DNA of 64,000 nt from Cypionkella psychrotolerans (GTDB lineage: Bacteria > Pseudomonadota > Alphaproteobacteria > Rhodobacterales > Rhodobacteraceae), in contig NZ_LGIC01000007.1 in the NCBI RefSeq assembly GCF_001294535.1, positions 124,001 to 188,000 on the forward strand, read 5' to 3'. Positions 39,566-47,706 of this stretch are shown here, piece by piece. The notes under the pieces were generated by a model, which made no database searches, was not told the DNA's origin, and worked only from the letters and a program-made list of their open reading frames with translations. A program made the position numbers and the translations under genes. Position 1 is the first letter of the stretch; the number at the start of each line of letters is the position of its first letter.

Positions 39566-41221
39566 TTAGCCTTCGGTGCCGGTCGCCGGAGCGTCTTCGG
39601 GTTCATCCGCCGTGCTGGTGGTGATCGCAAAGCTGCGCAGCAGGAAATCGGGCATATGATCACCCATGCCCACCACACGCTCGCCATTGTCGCGGCCACC
39701 ACGATAGTCGCGACGATCATCGCGGCGGGGTTCATTGCGGGTATCGGCGCGGGGTTCGTGGCGCTGTTCAGAACGGCCCTCGGAAAATCGGCTGTCCGGG
39801 CGACCTTCTGCGCGTTGCTCGCCACGCGGCTCGGAACGGCGATCATCTTCGCGACGCGGGCGCTCTGTGCGCTCGGGGCGGGCGGTTTGTTCAACGCGGA
39901 CAGGTTGCTCAGCCGCCGCTTCCACAACCGGTGCCGCAACAGAAACGGCTTCCACTGGCTTGTCCTCACGCGAGCCACGCTCGCGCGGACCACGACCGCT
40001 GCGGCTGCGTGGCGATGCGGAAGACCGGTCTTCGCGGGCGCGCTCAGGCGCATCCGACGCGCCTTCCAGCGCACCTTCTGGCACTTCGCCACGCGGAATC
40101 GGCTGTTTCACCAGCGCTTCAATCGCGTTGATATATTTGTCATCCGATGGCACCGCGATCGAATAGGCTTTGCCCAAACGCCCAGCCCGACCGGTGCGGC
40201 CAATGCGGTGGACGTAATCTTCCGGATGCGACGGCACGTCAAAGTTGAACACATGGCTGACGGCGGGGATATCAAGGCCTCTCGCTGCCACATCCGACGC
40301 GACCAGCAAATGCACGGAGCCGTCGCGGAAGCCGTCCAAAGTCTTGGTGCGCACCGATTGATCAAGATCACCATGGATCGGCGAGGCATTAAAGCCATGC
40401 TGTTTCAACGACTTCGAGACCACATCGACATCCATCTTGCGATTGCAGAAGATGATCGCGTTGGTGCAGGTCTCACCCTCGGCCTTGATCAGCGCCCGCA
40501 GCACAGCGCGCTTTTCGGCGAAGCTCTTATCCTTGCGCGACGGCGTGAACTGGATCAGCTTTTGCTCAATCGTTAGCGACGCCGTGGCCTGCCGCGCGAC
40601 TTCGATCTTGACCGCATTTGACAGGAAGGTGTTGGTGATCCGCTCAATTTCCGGTGCCATGGTGGCGGAATAGAAGAAGGTCTGCCGGGTGAACGGCGTC
40701 AGGCTGAAGATGCGCTCAATATCCGGGATGAAACCCATGTCGAGCATCCGGTCGGCCTCATCCACTACCATGATCTGCACGCCGGTCAGCAACAGTTTGC
40801 CGCGCTCGTGGTGATCGAGCAGGCGGCCCGGTGTGGCGATCAGCACGTCAACGCCACGGTCAATCAGCTTGTCTTGTTCACCAAACGACACGCCGCCGAT
40901 CAGCAAAGCTTTGGTCAGCTTGGTGTATTTGGCGTAAGTTTCAAAGTTTTCCGCTACTTGTGCTGCGAGTTCGCGGGTAGGGCATAGCACCAGTGAGCGC
41001 GGCATCCGGGCTTTGGCGCGGCCTTGGCCCAGCAAAGTCACCATCGGCAGCACGAAGCTGGCGGTCTTGCCAGTGCCGGTTTGGGCGATGCCCAGCACGT
41101 CTTTGCCTTGCAAGGCGTGCGGGATGGCTTGGGCTTGGATCGGAGTTGGGGTTTCGTAGCCGGCTTCCGCCACGGCCTTGAGCACGCGGGGGTCCAGCGC
41201 GAGATCTGAGAATTTGGTCAT
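39566..41221 (-). CDS. DEAD-box RNA helicase (RhlE-like)
   Basis: A 551-residue ATP-dependent RNA helicase. Motifs in order: Q-motif upstream of TPIQAQAIPHAL, motif I AQTGTGKTASF, motif Ia PTRELAAQ, motif II VDEADRML, motif III SAT, motif V ARGLDIPAV and motif VI HRIGRTGRAG. From about residue 385 comes a low-complexity tail rich in Arg, Glu, Ser and Pro, with repeated RSEQR/RxEPR segments, that should bind RNA. The family acts in ribosome assembly and RNA decay. Neighbouring rnj is convergent, so the two are not co-transcribed. Long open frames on the other strand across the tail are compositional artefacts. Confidence 0.95.
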   Translation of the reverse strand: MTKFSDLALDPRVLKAVAEAGYETPTPIQAQAIPHALQGKDVLGIAQTGTGKTASFVLPMVTLLGQGRAKARMPRSLVLCPTRELAAQVAENFETYAKYTKLTKALLIGGVSFGEQDKLIDRGVDVLIATPGRLLDHHERGKLLLTGVQIMVVDEADRMLDMGFIPDIERIFSLTPFTRQTFFYSATMAPEIERITNTFLSNAVKIEVARQATASLTIEQKLIQFTPSRKDKSFAEKRAVLRALIKAEGETCTNAIIFCNRKMDVDVVSKSLKQHGFNASPIHGDLDQSVRTKTLDGFRDGSVHLLVASDVAARGLDIPAVSHVFNFDVPSHPEDYVHRIGRTGRAGRLGKAYSIAVPSDDKYINAIEALVKQPIPRGEVPEGALEGASDAPERAREDRSSASPRSRSGRGPRERGSREDKPVEAVSVAAPVVEAAAEQPVRVEQTARPERTERPRREDDRRSEPRGEQRAEGRPDSRFSEGRSEQRHEPRADTRNEPRRDDRRDYRGGRDNGERVVGMGDHMPDFLLRSFAITTSTADEPEDAPATGTEG

Positions 41222-41305
41222 CTGCGTCCTAATGATGCGGGTTCGGCCCGCATGAAATGAAGGGACGCTGCTTTTCCGGGCGCCCCGGCGTCTGGGCGCT
41301 ACGGC

Positions 41306-41339
41306 CCTTCCGCGCGCATAGCGGAATACGCGCGGAAGG
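41306..41339. promoter_or_regulatory. 11-bp inverted repeat upstream of the helicase gene
   Basis: CCTTCCGCGCG (41306-41316) is exactly complementary to CGCGCGGAAGG (41329-41339) around a 12-base loop, 85 bases before the helicase start. A shorter stem ATGCGGG/CCCGCAT lies nearer the gene around 41234-41252. No T-run follows. It could be a structured 5' leader of the helicase mRNA or an end structure of the ALDH transcript. Confidence 0.45.
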
Positions 41340-41352
41340 TCAAGGATTGTGG

Positions 41353-41379
41353 ATAAAACGGCGGTTTACCCCGCCTGTT
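41353..41379 (-). terminator. Rho-independent terminator behind the ALDH gene
   Basis: On the minus strand GGCGG and CCGCC (positions 41371-41375 and 41360-41364) form a stem with a six-base loop, followed by GTTTTAT. It begins within a few bases of the ALDH stop. The mirrored AAAAC/GTTTT flanks make it partly bidirectional. Confidence 0.65.
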
Positions 41380-42891
41380 TTAGCCGATATCGAAGCTCAC
41401 ACCCTGCGCCAGTGGCAAAGTGGTGCCGTAGTTAATGGTGTTGGTGGCGCGGCGCATATAGGCCTTCCACGCATCCGACCCGCTTTCACGCCCGCCACCG
41501 GTTTCCTTTTCGCCGCCAAACGCGCCGCCGATTTCGGCACCCGAAGGGCCGATATTGACGTTGGCAATGCCACAATCGGAACCACGGGCACAGAGAAAAG
41601 CCTCAGCCTCGCGCAGATCATTGGTGAAGATCGACGAGGACAGGCCCTGGGGTACTTCATTGTGTTTCTCAAGAACGTCGTCGAAGTCCTTGTAACGCAT
41701 CACATAAAGGATCGGCGCAAAGGTTTCATGCCCCACGGGGCCGATTTGCGCAGGCATCTCAACCAGAGCCGGATGCGCGTAGGCTCCGCCCAGACCCGTC
41801 ACCGACGCGCCACCATGCACGGTACCGCCAGCGGCGCGGGCTTGGTCCAGTGCCTTCGCCATACCGTCCAATGCGCCGTCATCAATCAGAGGGCCGATCA
41901 GCACGCCGGCTTCCAAGGGGTTGCCGACTTTCACGCTCGCATAGGCGGCTTTCAGGCGGGGCAGGAAAGCGTCGTAAATGCTGTCGTGCAGAAACAGGCG
42001 GCGCAGGGTGGTGCAGCGCTGGCCCGCTGTGCCCATCGCGGAAAACGCCACGCCGCGCAGGGTCAGGTCAAGATCGGCCGAGGGGGTGACAATAGCGGCG
42101 TTGTTGCCGCCAAGTTCCAAAAGAGAGCGGCCAAAGCGGGCGGCGACTTTCGGGCCAACCTCGCGGCCCATCCGGGTCGATCCGGTGGCGGAAACCAGTG
42201 CGACCTTGGGGCTATCAACCAAAGCCTCACCCAAAGCGCGGCCACCGATCAGCAGGCTCGACAGGCCCTCGGGGGCGTGATGGCCCGCATCCGCGAAACG
42301 TTTCAGGGCGCGTTCCAGCAGGGCGTGGGCGGCGAGGGCCGAGAGCGAGGCCTTCTCGGACGGCTTCCAAACCACCGCATTGCCGCAGACCAAAGCCAGC
42401 GCCGTATTCCACGACCACACCGCGACCGGGAAGTTGAACGCCGAAATAACCCCAATGACACCAATGGGATGCCAGGTTTCCATCATGCGGTGGCTGGGGC
42501 GCTCGGACGCAATCGTATAGCCGTAAAGCTGCCGCGACAGACCCACGGCGAAGTCGCAGATGTCGATCATCTCCTGCACTTCGCCCAAACCCTCGGACAC
42601 CACCTTGCCGACCTCTATCGACACCAAACGGCCCAAAGCGGCCTTGTTGGCGCGCAGCTCCTCACCCAAAAGCCGCACCAATTCGCCACGCTGCGGCGCG
42701 GGCACATTGCGCCACTCGCGATAGGCGCGGTGGGCGGCTTGGATCGCGGCTTCTGCCTCGGCGGCGGAATGTTCGGCGATGGGGCCAAGCGATTCACCCG
42801 TGATCGGGGTGCGGGTCGGCATCGGGCCGACTTTTGGGGTGACGCCAAGCTGAGCCAGCAGGGTTTGCACTTCGGTATTCAGCGACATCAT
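41380..42891 (-). CDS. Aldehyde dehydrogenase, ALDH7 (aminoadipate-semialdehyde dehydrogenase) type
   Basis: A 503-residue NAD(P)-dependent aldehyde dehydrogenase. The catalytic Cys293 lies in GTAGQRCTTLRR, a form characteristic of ALDH7/antiquitin enzymes that oxidise 2-aminoadipate-6-semialdehyde in lysine breakdown. The general-base Glu259 is in LLELGGNN, and the cofactor segment is ISAFNFPVAVWSWN. IGPSGAEIGGAFGGEKETGGGRESGSDAWK near the end is also ALDH7-like. Two ATGs (42891, 42888) are possible starts. No lysine-catabolic partner genes are adjacent, so the pathway is inferred from the family. Confidence 0.87.
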   Translation of the reverse strand: MMSLNTEVQTLLAQLGVTPKVGPMPTRTPITGESLGPIAEHSAAEAEAAIQAAHRAYREWRNVPAPQRGELVRLLGEELRANKAALGRLVSIEVGKVVSEGLGEVQEMIDICDFAVGLSRQLYGYTIASERPSHRMMETWHPIGVIGVISAFNFPVAVWSWNTALALVCGNAVVWKPSEKASLSALAAHALLERALKRFADAGHHAPEGLSSLLIGGRALGEALVDSPKVALVSATGSTRMGREVGPKVAARFGRSLLELGGNNAAIVTPSADLDLTLRGVAFSAMGTAGQRCTTLRRLFLHDSIYDAFLPRLKAAYASVKVGNPLEAGVLIGPLIDDGALDGMAKALDQARAAGGTVHGGASVTGLGGAYAHPALVEMPAQIGPVGHETFAPILYVMRYKDFDDVLEKHNEVPQGLSSSIFTNDLREAEAFLCARGSDCGIANVNIGPSGAEIGGAFGGEKETGGGRESGSDAWKAYMRRATNTINYGTTLPLAQGVSFDIG

Positions 42892-43087
42892 GGCCTCGTT
42901 TTGCAGGAATTTGGCGCAATAAGCAGACCTACGCGAGCGCGCGCAAGGGGGCGGCTGAGCGGGGGCATTGCGGGTGTGCTGCGAATTTAAAGCATATCGC
43001 CGGAATCATCTGGCATTATGTAGGGCAATTCCCTGCGGATCGCCCAAGGTCTCCGGCGAAAAACAGCAAGCTGTCCGGTGGAAAAAT

Positions 43088-43984
43088 TTAACCCAAACGC
43101 GAAAAGATAAGGCCAAGCCCCAGCACCGCCAATGCAGCACCTGCCCAACTGAGGGCGGTCGGGCGCTGCCCCGTGCGCAGCCACAGCAAGGGTAGGATGA
43201 TCACGGGAGAGGTCGCCGAAAGTGTCGCGATGATGCCGGTTTGCGAGCCTTGCAGCGCATAAAGGAACAACGTCATGCCAACCAGCAAGCCGATAAAGGC
43301 GGTGGCAGCGGTCCAGAGCAGCGGCTTGCGGCTGAATTCTGGCGTCGGCGGGGCCAATGGGGTGGCGGCGAGGGCACCCATCGCAAGACCCGAAGCGCCA
43401 ACCCGGAACAACGAGGCGAGGTAAGGGTCCATCCCCGCCATCATCACCGGGCGGGCGATCAGTGAACCTGCGGCTTGGCCGAAAGCGGCGCCAAGGCCGA
43501 ACAGGACGCCAATGATTGCAGTGCCTTGCAGGGTTTCCAGCCGATGCGCATTAGCGCTAGGGCGGCCGAGGATGGCCAAGGCCACGCCACTGGCAGTCAG
43601 GCCGATGCCGACGATGGCGCGCCACGGCAGCGCCTCGCCCAACAGCGCCCAGCCCATCAGCGCGGCCATCGGGGCGTTCAGCGCGAACACCGCACCCGCA
43701 CGACGGGGGCCGATGCGGCCGACGGCTGCGAAGTTCAGTGTGTCGCCAAGCAGGATGCCGATCACGCCCGAGACCGCGAGGGTCAGCAGGGCTGCGCTAT
43801 CCGGCACGCCGAAGCCGCCTGTCGCCAGCACGATCAGCCCCAGCAGCAGGGTGACGAACACCTGCCGGATCAGGTTGAAGTGAAACGCGCCAAGGCTGCG
43901 CACCGCATCGGCGGCAAACAGCCCCGTGGTGGCCCAGCAGGTCGCGGTGCCAAGGGCTGCGAGTTCATGCAGGGGCAGGGCCAT
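43088..43984 (-). CDS. EamA/DMT-family transporter
   Basis: A 298-residue membrane protein with ten predicted helices arranged as two EamA repeats (about 1-140 and 150-290), the layout of drug/metabolite transporters. The substrate cannot be read from the sequence. The ATG at 43984 is preceded on its strand by CGGAG, and this ribosome site can pair with CTCCG 13 bases upstream (minus strand, 43991-44008). It lies downstream of prfC with a 64-base gap. Confidence 0.82.
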   Translation of the reverse strand: MALPLHELAALGTATCWATTGLFAADAVRSLGAFHFNLIRQVFVTLLLGLIVLATGGFGVPDSAALLTLAVSGVIGILLGDTLNFAAVGRIGPRRAGAVFALNAPMAALMGWALLGEALPWRAIVGIGLTASGVALAILGRPSANAHRLETLQGTAIIGVLFGLGAAFGQAAGSLIARPVMMAGMDPYLASLFRVGASGLAMGALAATPLAPPTPEFSRKPLLWTAATAFIGLLVGMTLFLYALQGSQTGIIATLSATSPVIILPLLWLRTGQRPTALSWAGAALAVLGLGLIFSRLG

Positions 43985-44048
43985 TGTGATCTCCGAATTT
44001 TGCCGGAGTTTTAGGCAGATATCAGGAACATTGCAAGAACTGCGGCGC

Positions 44049-45647
44049 CTAAACCATCATTTCTTTCGTCGCCGTTAACTTCACTTCGGGATAATCGCGC
44101 TCAATGCGGTCGATGTCCCATTTCAGGCGGGTCAGGAAAACCGTGTCGCCGTCATTGTCCAAGGCGATATGACCCTTGTTGACGTTGACGAATTTTTCGA
44201 CCTCGGCCTTGGCCCCCGACACCCAGCGTGCGGAGGTGAATTGACTGGGCTCGAACCGCACGGGCAGGGAGTATTCTTGCTCGATCCGGCTGGCCAAAAC
44301 CTCAAACTGCAACGGCCCGACCACGCCGACGATAAAGCCCGAGCCGATCATCGGTTTGAACACTTTCGCAGCGCCTTCTTCGGCGAATTGCATCAGCGCC
44401 TTTTCCAGATGCTTGGCCTTCATCGGATCGCCTGCGCGCACCACTTGCAACAGCTCCGGCGCAAACGACGGGATGCCGGTAAAGCGCAGGGCCTCACCCT
44501 CGGTCAGTGCATCGCCAATCCGCAGCTGGCCGTGGTTCGGGATGCCGATGATGTCGCCAGCCCAAGCTTCCTCGGCCAGTTCGCGGTCAGCAGCGAGGAA
44601 CATCACCGGGTTGGCGATGGCCATTTGCTTTTTGCTGCGCACATGCAGCAGTTTCATGCCGCGCTGAAAATGCCCCGAGGCCATGCGCACGAAGGCGACG
44701 CGGTCACGGTGCTTGGGGTCCATATTGGCCTGCACCTTGAAGACAAAACCTGTAACCGTTTGTTCTTCTGGGTCAATCTGGCGTTCTTTGGCCTTTTGCG
44801 GTTGCGGCTCGGGGCCATATTCGCCCATGCCGTCCATCAATTCCTTCACGCCAAACGAGTTGATCGCCGAGCCAAACCAGATCGGCGTCATCGAGCCGTT
44901 CAGGAAAGCCGCGCGGTCAAAGGCGGGCAGCAAAGCTTTCGCCATTTCAAGCTCTTCGCGCAGTTTCTTCAACTGCTCGGGCGCAATGTGATCCGCCAGT
45001 TTCGGGTCATCAAGGCCAGAGATCTGGATGGTTTCCGCGACCTTATTGCGGTCGGCGCGGTCCATGATTTCCAATCGGTCGTGTAGCAGGTCATAAGCGC
45101 CGACGAAATCGCGACCCATCCCGATGGGCCAAGAGGCGGGCGTCACATCAATCGCCAGATTCTCTTGGATTTCATCAATGATATCAAAAGTATCCCGCGA
45201 TTCCCGGTCCATCTTGTTACAGAAGGTCAGGATCGGCAGGTCGCGCATCCGGCAGACCTCGAACAGCTTTTGCGTCTGACTTTCGACGCCTTTCGCACCG
45301 TCAATCACCATGATCGCAGCGTCAACAGCGGTCAAAGTGCGGTAGGTGTCTTCGGAAAAATCCGAGTGGCCGGGGGTATCGACCAGATTGAAGCGATACT
45401 GCCGGAAATCGAACGACATAGCCGAGGCAGACACAGAAATCCCGCGCTCTTGCTCCATCTTCATGAAATCCGAGCGGGTGCGGCGGGCTTCGCCCTTGGC
45501 GCGCACTTGGCCCGCCATCTGAATGGCCCCCCCAAACAGCAGGAATTTTTCGGTGAGCGTGGTTTTGCCAGCGTCGGGGTGCGAAATGATCGCAAAGGTC
45601 CGGCGGCGGGCGATTTCGGGCGGAAGGGGGGCGCGATTGTCAAGCAT
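44049..45647 (-). CDS. prfC: Peptide chain release factor 3
   Basis: A 532-residue translational GTPase that recycles release factors 1 and 2 from the ribosome. The P-loop is SHPDAGKTTLTEK (about residues 18-30), G2/G3 are in RGISVSASAMSF and VDTPGHSDFSED, and G4 is FCNKMDRE. EF-Tu-like domains follow, then the RF3 C-terminal domain (GPLQFEVLASRIEQEY). Length and domain order match the family. The start at 45647 (MLDNRAPLPPEIARRRTFAI) is well supported. Confidence 0.97.
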   Translation of the reverse strand: MLDNRAPLPPEIARRRTFAIISHPDAGKTTLTEKFLLFGGAIQMAGQVRAKGEARRTRSDFMKMEQERGISVSASAMSFDFRQYRFNLVDTPGHSDFSEDTYRTLTAVDAAIMVIDGAKGVESQTQKLFEVCRMRDLPILTFCNKMDRESRDTFDIIDEIQENLAIDVTPASWPIGMGRDFVGAYDLLHDRLEIMDRADRNKVAETIQISGLDDPKLADHIAPEQLKKLREELEMAKALLPAFDRAAFLNGSMTPIWFGSAINSFGVKELMDGMGEYGPEPQPQKAKERQIDPEEQTVTGFVFKVQANMDPKHRDRVAFVRMASGHFQRGMKLLHVRSKKQMAIANPVMFLAADRELAEEAWAGDIIGIPNHGQLRIGDALTEGEALRFTGIPSFAPELLQVVRAGDPMKAKHLEKALMQFAEEGAAKVFKPMIGSGFIVGVVGPLQFEVLASRIEQEYSLPVRFEPSQFTSARWVSGAKAEVEKFVNVNKGHIALDNDGDTVFLTRLKWDIDRIERDYPEVKLTATKEMMV

Positions 45648-45679
45648 GCGCGGGCTTTAGCCGAAAGCAACCGTAACGT

Positions 45680-46696
45680 CTACCGTTGCCGCGCAGGCAC
45701 GGTGCGGGGTGTTTTGAACAAAGCCTCTGGCCCGATGGAATCGAGAAATTGCCGACCCGCTTCGGTGCCGAAATGCTGGTTCTGGCTGAGGCCGGGGAAG
45801 CGCGCCTTCACATCCTCGGCCAGTTCCACCGGCAGGCGGTTCACGGTGGCATCATTGACCATCAGGCTTTCGGCAGGCACGCCTTCCGCATAGATGATTT
45901 CGTGGTGATCAAACACGATGCTGAAGAAATCGACAAAGCCGCCTTCTTGGATGAAAACAGATTTATGATCCACCAGATAGCGCGCCTGCACCAACAGCTC
46001 GGATGTGGGCAGCCCTGCGCTGCGCTGGCGTTGATAGAGAAACATCCGGTGGTGCTGGCTGACCAAAAGATCGCCGGAATTGCCCAAAGTGCCCGCAGTG
46101 ATTACCACCGGGGCAAAGGCCCCCACCGCGCGCAGGGTGGTGGAGCCGATCCAGCGGATTTCCTGCCCGCCATGATCGCGGCTGAGAACCTTATCCCCGA
46201 TCTGTAGCGACTCAATCGCACGCTGCTGACCCGAAGCGAGGGTGATCATGGTGCCGCGCGCGAAGGACACGCACAAAAGGTCAGCCAGCCCGGTGTCTTG
46301 CGGCGCGTCGTCAATTTTCAGCAACGTGTAGTCGTTTAAGCCCGCCATTGGCGACAGTGGCAGCACAAACCGCGCGCCATCCGGCAGTGAGATCAGCACC
46401 AAATCGACCTGATCGCCGTCGCTGCTCATCATCGTATAGCGCGCCTCAAACAGCAAAGCATCGCCGACTTGGCCCACGGCCGAGCCCGCGCCCACCCGCT
46501 GTTGGCCCTCGGCGCGCGTCACCACAAGCCGCAAGGGCTTTTGGCTTTCATCCAGCGCGTAAAGATCGCCGGGGCAGACCTCCTCCGGGCCCATCAAGCC
46601 GTCACCCATATTCACCCCGTTGATCACATAAATCGCATCGGCTGCCAGAACTTGGCAGGCGTGGCCGGGTGCGGTTTGGGTTTGTTTGGCTGTCAT
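45680..46696 (-). CDS. Hint-domain (Hedgehog/intein-type) protein
   Basis: A 338-residue protein with an N-terminal region of unknown type (about 1-140) and a Hint_2-like domain from residue 144: SFARGTMITLASGQQRAIESLQIGDKVLSRD, then a DLLVSQHHRMFL histidine motif and ARYLV. Such domains autoprocess in inteins and hedgehog, and in Rhodobacterales are common in secreted or surface proteins. The usual Cys nucleophile of C-F-x-x-G-T is Ser144 here, with Cys142 two residues before. No signal peptide is visible, so any export would be non-classical. Confidence 0.8.
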   Translation of the reverse strand: MTAKQTQTAPGHACQVLAADAIYVINGVNMGDGLMGPEEVCPGDLYALDESQKPLRLVVTRAEGQQRVGAGSAVGQVGDALLFEARYTMMSSDGDQVDLVLISLPDGARFVLPLSPMAGLNDYTLLKIDDAPQDTGLADLLCVSFARGTMITLASGQQRAIESLQIGDKVLSRDHGGQEIRWIGSTTLRAVGAFAPVVITAGTLGNSGDLLVSQHHRMFLYQRQRSAGLPTSELLVQARYLVDHKSVFIQEGGFVDFFSIVFDHHEIIYAEGVPAESLMVNDATVNRLPVELAEDVKARFPGLSQNQHFGTEAGRQFLDSIGPEALFKTPRTVPARQR

Positions 46697-46878
46697 GCTG
46701 TGAAGGCTACCGAATAATGGTTAAGTCTGCATATGAACCGCGCTGGGGCGGCGGCTCAAGCCAGTAGAGACCAAAATTAGGGTTAAATTTTGGCTGGGCA
46801 CTGGATTTGATGTGATTGCTTTGGCTTACACCCCGCTGCATCGGCTGCTAGGCTGGCGCAAATGAAGGAGATGTGGCG

Positions 46879-47655
46879 ATGGATTTGGGGATCAAAGGCA
46901 AACGGGCACTGGTCTGTGCGGCGTCAAAGGGCTTGGGTCGTGGCTGTGCGATGGCTTTGGCGGAAGCCGGGGTCAATCTGGTGATCAACGCGCGCGGGGC
47001 TGAGGCGCTGGAGGCGACGGCAGCCGAGTTGCGCAAATTTGGCGTGAATGTGGTGGCGGTTGCGGCTGACATTACCTCGGAAGACGGGCGTGCGGCGGTG
47101 CTGTCGGCGGCGGGGTCGGTGGATATTCTGGTGACCAATGCGGGCGGCCCACCTCCGGGGATCTGGTCGGATTGGGAGCGTGCGGATTTCATCAAAGCGC
47201 TGGATGCCAATATGCTGACGCCGATTGCGCTGATGAAAGCGCTGCTGCCGGGGATGATTGCCAAAGGCTGGGGTCGGGTGGTGAACATCACCTCGCAATC
47301 GGTGAAATCGCCGATCCCGCAACTGGGGTTGTCGAACGCGGCGCGAGCGGGGTTGACGGGGTATGTGGGGGGTACTTCGCGGCAGGTTGCGCCATTTGGT
47401 GTTATTATCAATAATTTGCTGCCCGGTATTCATGCAACCGATCGCGCGGTGTCGCTGGATACCGGCGTGATGAAAGCGCGCGGCATCACCATGGAGCAAG
47501 CGCAGGCGGAGCGTGCGGCAGAGATCCCGGCGCGGCGCTACGGCACGGCGACAGAGTTCGGCGCAACCTGTGCGTTTATGTGCAGCCAGTATGCGGGCTA
47601 TATGGTCGGGCAGAACATCTTGCTCGATGGCGGCGCGATGAACGCGACGATGTGA
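46879..47655 (+). CDS. SDR-family oxidoreductase with altered active site
   Basis: A 258-residue Rossmann-fold short-chain dehydrogenase/reductase. The cofactor loop is CAASKGLGRGCAMALAEAG (residues 13-31), followed by NARG, AADIT and TNAGGPPPG (86-94). The catalytic Ser139 is kept in VVNITSQS. The YxxxK motif is replaced by S-N-A-A-R (Ser152 to Arg156), as in a known non-canonical BKR-like SDR subgroup. The C-terminal NILLDGGAMNATM is normal. The ATG at 46879 with GAAGGAG upstream is preferred over a GTG at 46873. The substrate is unknown. Confidence 0.85.
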   Translation: MDLGIKGKRALVCAASKGLGRGCAMALAEAGVNLVINARGAEALEATAAELRKFGVNVVAVAADITSEDGRAAVLSAAGSVDILVTNAGGPPPGIWSDWERADFIKALDANMLTPIALMKALLPGMIAKGWGRVVNITSQSVKSPIPQLGLSNAARAGLTGYVGGTSRQVAPFGVIINNLLPGIHATDRAVSLDTGVMKARGITMEQAQAERAAEIPARRYGTATEFGATCAFMCSQYAGYMVGQNILLDGGAMNATM

Positions 47656-47706
47656 ACTTGTCGTGCTTTGGGGCGGCTGGTAGGGAAGTCTGGAAAAATC
47701 GCCGGG

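Noticed and set aside
39554-40576. Open frame on the plus strand opposite the helicase tail
   Set aside because: It mirrors the Arg-rich tail and helicase domain; no ribosome site and no domain.
41257-42990. Open frame of 577 codons on the plus strand opposite the ALDH gene
   Set aside because: The ALDH frame carries all family motifs; the antisense product has no recognisable domain and covers its terminator region.
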